Origin: Pseudomonadales bacterium
GTDB lineage: Bacteria > Pseudomonadota > Gammaproteobacteria > Pseudomonadales > Azotimanducaceae
Length of the DNA: 44,532 nt
Assembly (NCBI GenBank): GCA_007130155.1
Contig: SLTB01000154.1
Coordinates: 1-44,532, forward strand
Direction: 5' to 3'
Both the position numbers and the translations under genes were made by a program. Of this stretch, positions 26,461 through 33,733 are shown piece by piece (the stretch's first letter is position 1; each line of letters begins with the position of its first letter). The notes under the pieces are model-generated. The model saw only the letters and a program-made list of their open reading frames with translations. It searched no databases and was not told where the DNA came from.

Positions 26461-27702
26461 ATGACCCGCATTGCAGTGGTCGGTACCGGCATCTCCGGTC
26501 TCACCGCCGCGTGGTTGCTCTCCCGCCGCCACGCGGTGACCGTATTCGAGCAGGACGCCCGCCCGGGTGGCCATACCCACACCCACGATCTGGTCCTCGA
26601 TGGTCGTGACGTCCGGGTCGATACCGGTTTCATCGTCTACAACGACCGCAATTACCCGAACTTCACCCGGCTACTTGATGCCACAGGCGTCACCGGGCGT
26701 CCCACCGACATGAGCTTTTCGGTGGCCAACGGCGCCACCGGGCTCGAATACAACGGTCAGGATCTCGCCAGTCTCTTCGTCCAGCGTCGCAACCTCGTCA
26801 GCCCGCGCTTTCTGCGCATGCTGGCGGACATCCTGCGCTTCAATCGGCAGGCTCCCCGCCTGCTGAGCCTGGCGGGACCAGGCCCGAGTCTGGCCGACTA
26901 TCTGGTCACTGGCGGCTTCGGGCGCGCCTTTGCCGATGACTATCTGCTGCCCATGGCGGCGGCCATCTGGTCAGTGCCGACGGCCCGGCTGGACAGCTTT
27001 CCGGCCAAGCGCGTCATCGAGTTCTTCGCCAATCACGGCCTTCTGTCCATCAACGACCGGCCCCAGTGGTATGTGGTGGCGGGTGGCTCGCGCACCTATG
27101 TGGATCGCATCCTGACGCAGCTCACCGATGTTCGGCTCGACTCTGCCGTCCGCCGAATCCATCGTGAAGACGGCGGGGTACGCCTGCTCATAGACGCCGG
27201 CGAAGAGCACTTCGATGCGGTCGTCCTGGCCACTCACAGCGATCAGGCCTTGGCCCTGCTGGCGGACCCGTCCGTGGCCGAGCAGGAGATCCTCGGCGCC
27301 ATCGGCTTTCAGGACAACACGGTGGTGCTGCATAGCGATCCCAGCGTCATGCCGAAGCACAAAGGCGCCTGGGCAGCCTGGAACTATCACCTCGATGGCG
27401 GCGGCAGCGAGCAGGTGACGGTGAGCTACTGGATGAACCGCCTGCAGCACATTGACACCCCGACGCCGCTGCTGGTGACGCTGAACCAGGACGACCGCAT
27501 CGATCCCGCCAAGGTGCATGCCCGCCTGAACTACGCCCACCCGGTGTTCGATACACCGGCAGTGGCCGCCCAGGCCCGCCGCGGTGAGATCAATGGCCAG
27601 CGCCAGACCTGGTACTGCGGCGCCTGGTGGCGCTACGGGTTCCACGAGGATGGCTGCGCCAGCGCGGTGGACGTGGCGCGGGACTTCGGGGTGACGCTTT
27701 GA
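26461..27702 (+). CDS. FAD-dependent amine-oxidase-like oxidoreductase
   Basis: IAVVGTGISGLTAAWLLSRRHAVTVFEQDARPGGHTHT; WYVVAGGSRTYVDRI; C-terminal QTWYCGAWWRYGFHEDGCASA. Confidence 0.92.
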   Translation: MTRIAVVGTGISGLTAAWLLSRRHAVTVFEQDARPGGHTHTHDLVLDGRDVRVDTGFIVYNDRNYPNFTRLLDATGVTGRPTDMSFSVANGATGLEYNGQDLASLFVQRRNLVSPRFLRMLADILRFNRQAPRLLSLAGPGPSLADYLVTGGFGRAFADDYLLPMAAAIWSVPTARLDSFPAKRVIEFFANHGLLSINDRPQWYVVAGGSRTYVDRILTQLTDVRLDSAVRRIHREDGGVRLLIDAGEEHFDAVVLATHSDQALALLADPSVAEQEILGAIGFQDNTVVLHSDPSVMPKHKGAWAAWNYHLDGGGSEQVTVSYWMNRLQHIDTPTPLLVTLNQDDRIDPAKVHARLNYAHPVFDTPAVAAQARRGEINGQRQTWYCGAWWRYGFHEDGCASAVDVARDFGVTL

Positions 27703-28529
27703 GCGTCTCGGAGGCCACTGCTGCGGTGTTGGAAGCCGCCCCTGCCCAGTGGTGCAGCGGCCGTTTGCGTCATGTCCGCGAGATGCCTTTCCGGCATGCC
27801 TTCGAGTATGGCCTGCGCATGCTGCTGCTGGATCTCGATCGCCTCGATGAAGCCTTTGCCGACTGCCGCTGGTGCCGCCTCGACCGCCGCGGGCTGGCGA
27901 GCTTTCATCGCAAGGATCATCTTGGCGGTGGCCCTGACCTGGCCGGTGAGGTGCGTCAGCGCGTGGAGGACGAACTCGGCTTTCGGCCCGAAGGACGGCT
28001 TTGGCTGCTGGCCCAGCCCCGGCTCCTGGGCTTCGGTTTCAACCCGGTCAGTTTTGTCTTCTGCACGGCATCCAAGGATGACGGTCCGGAAGGTCCGCTG
28101 GTGGCTATCCTGCTCGAAGTGCGCAATACGCCATGGAATGAACGCCACGTCTACGTCCTCGACGCCCGCGGTCAGACCGCACCCTATCGCTTCGAGACCG
28201 ACAAGACCTTTCACGTCTCGCCGTTTCTGCCCATGGACATGCGCTATCGTTTCAGGTTCGAATTCGGGCAGGATGACCTCAAGGTCACTAAGGAAAATCT
28301 TGACGACGGCAGTCGCGCCTTCGCAGCCTTCATGCATTTGAAACGGGGGCCGCTGACCACTTCGGGGGTGCTGGCGGGGATCCTCAGGCTGCCGCCGACG
28401 ACGATCAAGGTCATGGTGGCGATCTACTGGCAGGCGCTGCGGCTCTGGCTGCGTGGCGCCAAGTATTATCCTCACCCACCACGCGGGCGCGATGGACGGG
28501 AGTTGTTCCATGGCCGAAAGCATCATTGA
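27699..28529 (+). CDS. DUF1365 family protein
   Basis: VREMPFRHAFEYGLRMLLLDLDRLDE, LGFGFNPVSFVFC, EVRNTPWNERHVYVLD, KTFHVSPFLPMDMRYRF; TTG start overlaps the upstream gene by 4 bp. Confidence 0.9.
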   Translation: MSVSEATAAVLEAAPAQWCSGRLRHVREMPFRHAFEYGLRMLLLDLDRLDEAFADCRWCRLDRRGLASFHRKDHLGGGPDLAGEVRQRVEDELGFRPEGRLWLLAQPRLLGFGFNPVSFVFCTASKDDGPEGPLVAILLEVRNTPWNERHVYVLDARGQTAPYRFETDKTFHVSPFLPMDMRYRFRFEFGQDDLKVTKENLDDGSRAFAAFMHLKRGPLTTSGVLAGILRLPPTTIKVMVAIYWQALRLWLRGAKYYPHPPRGRDGRELFHGRKHH

Positions 28530-29817
28530 TCCTGCCCGTCGGGGCCGAACGCGCGCGGGCCTGCCGCGCTGGCTGCCCCGCGGCATCACCGGTGAGATTC
28601 GCGCCCGCTTCCTGCGTGGCTTCAGCGATCTGCCCTGGGGCTGCATCCGCCTGAAGGATCCCCAGGGCGAGCGCATGCTGGGCGTGCCGAGCAACCCCGG
28701 CCCCGAAGTGAACGTTACCGTCCATGACCTCGACTTCTACGTTTACGCTGGCCTGGGCGGCAGCGTCGGTGCCGGCCAGAGCTATTTCCTGGGCCTTTGG
28801 GACAGCGATGAGCTGGTCGAGCTGGTGCGCATCATGGCCCGCAACCGGGAACTGCTCGATGGCATGGACGGTGGTCTGGCGCGCATCGGCCAACCGCTCT
28901 ATCACTGGTTCCATCGTCGCCGGGAGAATTCCTTAGGCGGCAGCCGGGCCAACATTGCGGCCCATTACGACCTCGGCAATGACTTCTTCGAACTGATGCT
29001 CGACGACAGCATGATGTACTCCTCTGGCATCTACATGAGCGAGGACACCACGTTGGCCCAGGCGCAGCAGCACAAGCTGGATCTGCTCTGCGACAAGCTG
29101 CAACTCACGCCAGACGTGCATCTCTTGGAGATCGGCACGGGCTGGGGTGGGCTGGCGGTGCATGCGGCCCGTCGTCACGGCTGCCGGGTGACCACCACCA
29201 CCATCTCCCGGGAGCAGTTCGACTATGCGCGTCAGCGCGTTCAGGAGGCCGGGCTCCAGGATCGCATTGAGGTGCTCTGTGAGGACTACCGCCATTTGAC
29301 CGGCCGCTTCGACCGCATCATCTCGGTGGAGATGATCGAGGCCGTGGGCGACCGCTACTTCGATCTCTATTTTCAGCGCCTCGACGAACTTCTGGAGCAC
29401 GACGGCATGGTCCTGCTGCAGGCCATCACCATCGAGGATCAGCGCTACGAGCGCTATCGGAAATCCGTCGACTTCATCAAGCGCTTCGTCTTCCCCGGCG
29501 GCTGCCTGCCCTCGGTGTGGTCCATGCTCGACTCAGTCCGGCGTGTGACCAACCTTCGGGTCCGTCACCTCGAAGACATTGGCGAGCACTATGCGCGCAC
29601 ACTCGCCGACTGGCGCCACACCTGTGATGCCAAGGCCAGCGAGCTGCTCGCGCTGGGTTATCCCGACACCTTCCAGCGCCTGTGGCGGTTCTATCTGGCC
29701 TACTGCGAGGGTGGCTTTCTGGAGCGGGCCATCGGCGATGTGCAGATCCTGTTCGAGAAGCCCGGCTCCCGCTGGCCCGCGCCGCTGCTCGGCGTCCCCC
29801 GTGGACTACACCCATGA
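28510..29817 (+). CDS. Cyclopropane-fatty-acyl-phospholipid synthase-like methyltransferase (DUF1365-linked type)
   Basis: AHYDLGNDFFELMLDDSMMYSSGIY, LLEIGTGWGGLAVHAARRHGCRVTTTTISREQ, FVFPGGCLPS; ATG at 28510. Confidence 0.92.
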   Translation: MAESIIDPARRGRTRAGLPRWLPRGITGEIRARFLRGFSDLPWGCIRLKDPQGERMLGVPSNPGPEVNVTVHDLDFYVYAGLGGSVGAGQSYFLGLWDSDELVELVRIMARNRELLDGMDGGLARIGQPLYHWFHRRRENSLGGSRANIAAHYDLGNDFFELMLDDSMMYSSGIYMSEDTTLAQAQQHKLDLLCDKLQLTPDVHLLEIGTGWGGLAVHAARRHGCRVTTTTISREQFDYARQRVQEAGLQDRIEVLCEDYRHLTGRFDRIISVEMIEAVGDRYFDLYFQRLDELLEHDGMVLLQAITIEDQRYERYRKSVDFIKRFVFPGGCLPSVWSMLDSVRRVTNLRVRHLEDIGEHYARTLADWRHTCDAKASELLALGYPDTFQRLWRFYLAYCEGGFLERAIGDVQILFEKPGSRWPAPLLGVPRGLHP

Positions 29818-30848
29818 TCGACGTCACCGCGTTATGTGAACAAGGTTGGATTCCGGATCCCGTGGCCCGTTTCGGCATGCGCCGTCTGATCCGCGAGCGG
29901 ATGCGGGAGGAGGGCGGTGGCCGGCCGGATCTCCGCGCCCGCCGGCAGCAGGCCTTCTTCGACAGCCTGCGCGAGGGACCCATCGCGCTTGCCACCGACG
30001 ATGCCAATGCCCAGCACTACGAAGTGCCGGCGGCCTTCTTCGAACTCGTTCTGGGCAAGCGCCTGAAATACAGCTGCGCCTACTACGACGGCCCGAGCGT
30101 GACCCTTGATCAGGCCGAGGAGCGCATGTTCGAGCTGACCTGCGAACGGGCCGGCGTGGAAGACGGCATGCGCATCATGGACCTCGGCTGCGGCTGGGGT
30201 TCACTGTCACTGTGGCTGGCCGAGCATTATCCGGCGAGCCAGATCACGGCCCTGTCCAATTCTCATGGCCAGCGCGAGCACATCGAGGCCCGCGCCCGGG
30301 CAGCCGGTTTCGACAACCTCGAGGTCATCACGGCCAACGTGGCCAAGTTCGACACGGAGCTTCGCTTCGACCGCGTCATGTCCATCGAGATGTTCGAACA
30401 CATGCGCAATTACCGCGCTCTGCTCAAACGGGTGGGCAGCTGGCTGGCGCCAGGCGGGAAGCTCTTCACCCACGTCTTCTGCCACCGGCAATTCGGCTAC
30501 CACTACCAGAGCGGCGACGGCTGGATGGAAAAGCACTTTTTCACCGGCGGCATCATGCCTCGGGAAGATCAGTTCGAGCAGTTCCCTGATGTCATGAAAC
30601 TGGAACGGCGCTGGTGGGTGGATGGCACCCACTACGAACGCACCTGCAACGACTGGCTCGCCAACCTCGACGCCCGCCGCTCCCAGGTGGCCGACGCCCT
30701 GGTCCGCACCTACGGCCCCGAGTCCGTCAGCATCTGGGTGCAACGCTGGCGCATGTTCTTCTTGGCCTGCGCCGAACTCTTCGGCATCGACAACGGCCGC
30801 CAGTACGGTGTGGTCCACAGCCTCTGCAGCCCCATCCGCAAGCCATGA
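29814..30848 (+). CDS. Second Cfa-superfamily SAM methyltransferase, coclaurine N-methyltransferase-like
   Basis: QHYEVPAAFFELVLGKRLKYSCAYYDG, IMDLGCGWGSLSLWLAEHYPASQITALSNSHGQREHIE, HVFCHRQFGYHY, WMEKHFFTGGIMP; ATGA overlap with the previous gene. Confidence 0.9.
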   Translation: MIDVTALCEQGWIPDPVARFGMRRLIRERMREEGGGRPDLRARRQQAFFDSLREGPIALATDDANAQHYEVPAAFFELVLGKRLKYSCAYYDGPSVTLDQAEERMFELTCERAGVEDGMRIMDLGCGWGSLSLWLAEHYPASQITALSNSHGQREHIEARARAAGFDNLEVITANVAKFDTELRFDRVMSIEMFEHMRNYRALLKRVGSWLAPGGKLFTHVFCHRQFGYHYQSGDGWMEKHFFTGGIMPREDQFEQFPDVMKLERRWWVDGTHYERTCNDWLANLDARRSQVADALVRTYGPESVSIWVQRWRMFFLACAELFGIDNGRQYGVVHSLCSPIRKP

Positions 30849-30883
30849 TGCCGCAACCCATCATCCTTCCGGGTCACCCCCTT
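30843..30883. repeat. 41-bp orphan copy of kdsD-like 3' coding sequence
   Basis: ccatgatgccgcaacccatcatccttccgggtcacccccttt-type segment matches 33045-33085 at 36 of 41 positions. Minus strand reads KGVTRKDDGLRHHG versus KGVTQKDYGLRHHG in the SIS gene. Confidence 0.7.
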
Positions 30884-30941
30884 TCGGCCAGAGGGTCCGG
30901 TACCCTGAAGCGCTGACTCAGGCGCCCCGTCCGGCGGCGTC

Positions 30942-31904
30942 GTGACGGAGAGCGGAAACATGCCCATCGATCCGCAGGAACTCGACGAACTGGTAGGGGA
31001 GGCCGTTGAGGTCGGTCGCAGAGCCGCTGCCGGGGGCGAGCCGGCAACCTACATTCCCGAACTCGCCAGGGCCGATCCCGGCTGGGTGGCGATTGCCGTG
31101 AACACCTTGGACGGCCACGAGTGCGTGGCCGGCGACCGCGGCGTCGACTTCACGCTGCAGAGTGTGTCCAAGGTGTTCTCACTGGCCTGCCAGCTGCGGG
31201 CCGGCGACGACGCACTCTGGGACCAGGTGCAGATGGAGCCCAGCGGCGATGCCTTCCATTCCATCGTCCGCCTCGAAGAGGAGCAGGGCCGGCCCCGCAA
31301 TCCGCTCATCAATGCCGGTGCCATCGTCGTCAGCAGCCGCCTCGCCGGCGATGATCCCGGAGCGCGCATCGAGACCTTCCGCGACTTCCTGCGCGACGCC
31401 AGCGGCCGCGGCGTCAGCCGCTTCGCGATGGACGAGGCGGTCTACCTCTCCGAGTGTCGCACGGGCTTTCGCAACCTCGCGCTGGCCAACTACATGAAGC
31501 ACTTCGGGGTGATCGAGGATCCGCTTCAGGCGGCGGACACCTACTTCCGCCAGTGCGCACTGACGGTGAATGTCGCCGAGCTCGCCCGGATCGGCATGTT
31601 CCTCGCCAACGGCGGCGCGGATCCGATCACGCGCACGCGTTTGCTTAGCGAGTTGGATAACCGGATGATCGTGGCGCTGATGACGACCTGCGGCCTATAC
31701 GACGAGGTCGGACGGTTCGCGGTCCGCGTCGGCATTCCCGCGAAAAGTGGCGTGAGCGGGGCCGTGCTCGGGATCATCCCGGGACGGATGTCCATCGCCT
31801 GTTACGGTCCGGCCCTGGGGCCTCTTGGCAACAGCCTGGCCGGTATCGCCATGCTGGAGGTCATCGTGAACCGTCTGCGCCTGTCCGTGTTCGAATCCCG
31901 ATGA
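30942..31904 (+). CDS. glsA: Glutaminase
   Basis: FTLQSVSKVFSLACQL, GRPRNPLINAGAI, KSGVSGAVLGIIPGRMSIACYGP. Confidence 0.95.
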   Translation: MTESGNMPIDPQELDELVGEAVEVGRRAAAGGEPATYIPELARADPGWVAIAVNTLDGHECVAGDRGVDFTLQSVSKVFSLACQLRAGDDALWDQVQMEPSGDAFHSIVRLEEEQGRPRNPLINAGAIVVSSRLAGDDPGARIETFRDFLRDASGRGVSRFAMDEAVYLSECRTGFRNLALANYMKHFGVIEDPLQAADTYFRQCALTVNVAELARIGMFLANGGADPITRTRLLSELDNRMIVALMTTCGLYDEVGRFAVRVGIPAKSGVSGAVLGIIPGRMSIACYGPALGPLGNSLAGIAMLEVIVNRLRLSVFESR

Positions 31905-32668
31905 CCTACTGTGTCGCATTGCGCGTCGCCGACGGCATCGTGTTCGGGGCCGATACCCGCACCAATGCCGGCGTCGATTACATCACCGCCTATCGCAAGC
32001 TGCATGTGTTCGCGGAGTTCGACGACCGCATCTTCGTGCTGCTCACCGCCGGCAACCTCGGCATCAGTCAGGAGGTCTGCAACTGGATCCATCGCGACCT
32101 GCTCGCCACCGACGGCCGCGAGAACCTGCGCACGGCGCAGCATCTGTTCGAGGCCGCGGACTACGTCGGCCGCGTCAGCCGCAGCATCCAGGAGCGGCAC
32201 AGCGCTGCCTTCGCGAACAGCGGCATTGATGGTGGCTCCTCGATCATTCTCGGCGGACAGATTCGCGGCGGCAGCCACAACATCTTTCTCATCTACCCGC
32301 AGGGCAACTACATTCGCGCCTCGGACGACACGCCCTATCTGCAGATCGGCGAGAACAAGTACGGCAAGCCGATGCTCGATCGGTTGCTGACGACCCGGCT
32401 CGGTCTCGATGACGCGGCCCGCCTTGCGCTGGTGTCCATCGACGCGACGATCCGCTCCAACCTCACCGTCGGACTGCCCATTGATCTGGCGATCTACCAA
32501 CGCGACAGCCTGCGCATCGGCCGCCAGATCCGCCTCGATCAGGACACCGCGTACCTGCGAGAGCTGCGGTCGAGCTGGCAGATCGGACTCGCGCGGGTGT
32601 TCGATGAACTGCCGCGCTTTGACTGGGAGGCGCCGGGCACCGGCGGGAAAGTGCCCAGTGGGAGTTGA
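31901..32668 (+). CDS. Anbu-type proteasome-related peptidase (HslV-like beta subunit)
   Basis: MTYCVALRVADGIVFGADTRTNAGVDYITAYRKLHVF with candidate catalytic Thr2; GGSSIILGGQIRGG; ATGA overlap with glsA. Confidence 0.88.
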   Translation: MTYCVALRVADGIVFGADTRTNAGVDYITAYRKLHVFAEFDDRIFVLLTAGNLGISQEVCNWIHRDLLATDGRENLRTAQHLFEAADYVGRVSRSIQERHSAAFANSGIDGGSSIILGGQIRGGSHNIFLIYPQGNYIRASDDTPYLQIGENKYGKPMLDRLLTTRLGLDDAARLALVSIDATIRSNLTVGLPIDLAIYQRDSLRIGRQIRLDQDTAYLRELRSSWQIGLARVFDELPRFDWEAPGTGGKVPSGS

Positions 32669-32774
32669 CGGAGCGTAGCGCAGTCGACGATGCCGCCGTC
32701 AGGCGGCCCAGCCTTGCCTCCAGATCGAGCGCCGTGCCATACGGCGACTGAGCCGCCGTTCGCGATCTGCGATC

Positions 32775-32850
32775 GCTGTTGCGCACCATTCCTGGCGCGC
32801 CCCGCTTCGCGGCGCACGTTGGTGCGCCGCATTCCGCTCCCGGCGGAATG
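32775..32850. repeat. Dispersed repeat family C copy (gctgttgcgcaccattcctggcgcgc ... gctcccggcg)
   Basis: 24 of 26 positions match 37123-37148; gctcccggcg follows in both. Confidence 0.6.
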
Positions 32851-33004
32851 CGCCCACACAAGGGCGTTGCCATTCGCAGCGGCCGCGATCTCTGTGGGAA
32901 GTTTTCCGCAGCGCAGCGAAGGGGAACGATCTCGTGGTACTCGCCGAGAACGACACGATGAGCCTCCGCTGACCCTTCTCCCCATCGCCTGCCCGCAGCT
33001 GCCT

Positions 33005-33598
33005 TCAGACGTTATCCACCCGCGAGCGCCGTCCCAGATAGCCCCCATGATGCCGCAGCCCATAATCCTTCTGCGTCACGCCCTTGAGCTCCATCAAGGT
33101 CAACGCCAGCGCATCACTGATGGCCAGCATCACCGCAATACTCGCACTCGGCGTCAGCCCCAGGGGGCAGGGCTCCTCGATCACCCCCATGTCCAGCACC
33201 ACGTCGGACAAGTCCCGCAGCTCCGAATCCGGATGCGACGTCACCCCAATGATGGTCTCCAGTCCCAGATGGCGCGCTAAATGCAGCATCTCCAGCACTT
33301 CGTTGGACTTGCCGCTGGTGGAGAAGGCCACGATGCAGTCCCGGGTGCTGACCAGCCCCAGATCGCCATGCGCCGCCTCGGCCGGATGAATGAAGTGGGC
33401 CGGCGTGGCCGTCGAACACAGGGTCGCGGCAAACTTGTTGGCCATGTAGCCTGCTTTGCCTATGCCGGTGGTCAGGATCTTGCCTTGGCAGTCGTGCATC
33501 ATTCGCACGGCGCGTTCGAAGTGTTCGTCGACCTTGACGGCGGCGACGGCGCGGGCCTCGGCTTCGATGATCTCGCGCATGCGTGCCTGGATGTCCAT
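33005..33598 (-). CDS. SIS-domain phosphosugar isomerase (KdsD/KpsF/GutQ-like, no CBS domains)
   Basis: ILTTGIGKAGYMANKFAATLCSTATPAHFIHPAEAAHGDLGLV, AFSTSGKSNEVLEML, CPLGLTPSASIAVMLAISDALALTLMELKG; 198 aa, ATG at 33598. Confidence 0.88.
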   Translation of the reverse strand: MDIQARMREIIEAEARAVAAVKVDEHFERAVRMMHDCQGKILTTGIGKAGYMANKFAATLCSTATPAHFIHPAEAAHGDLGLVSTRDCIVAFSTSGKSNEVLEMLHLARHLGLETIIGVTSHPDSELRDLSDVVLDMGVIEEPCPLGLTPSASIAVMLAISDALALTLMELKGVTQKDYGLRHHGGYLGRRSRVDNV

Positions 33599-33733
33599 GC
33601 TGGCTCCTGGGGCTGGTTCGGGACCCTTGCTGGGGCGCCCGTATTGGGGACCTGATGGAAAGGCGCGAAAGCATCGCAGAAGGTCCCTGGCCCGACAACC
33701 GTGGCCATTAGTGAGGCCCCGTGAACGCATCCA

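Noticed and set aside
28411-28914. Minus-strand 167-aa ORF over the DUF1365/Cfa junction
   Set aside because: Overlaps two confidently assigned coding genes; no motif.
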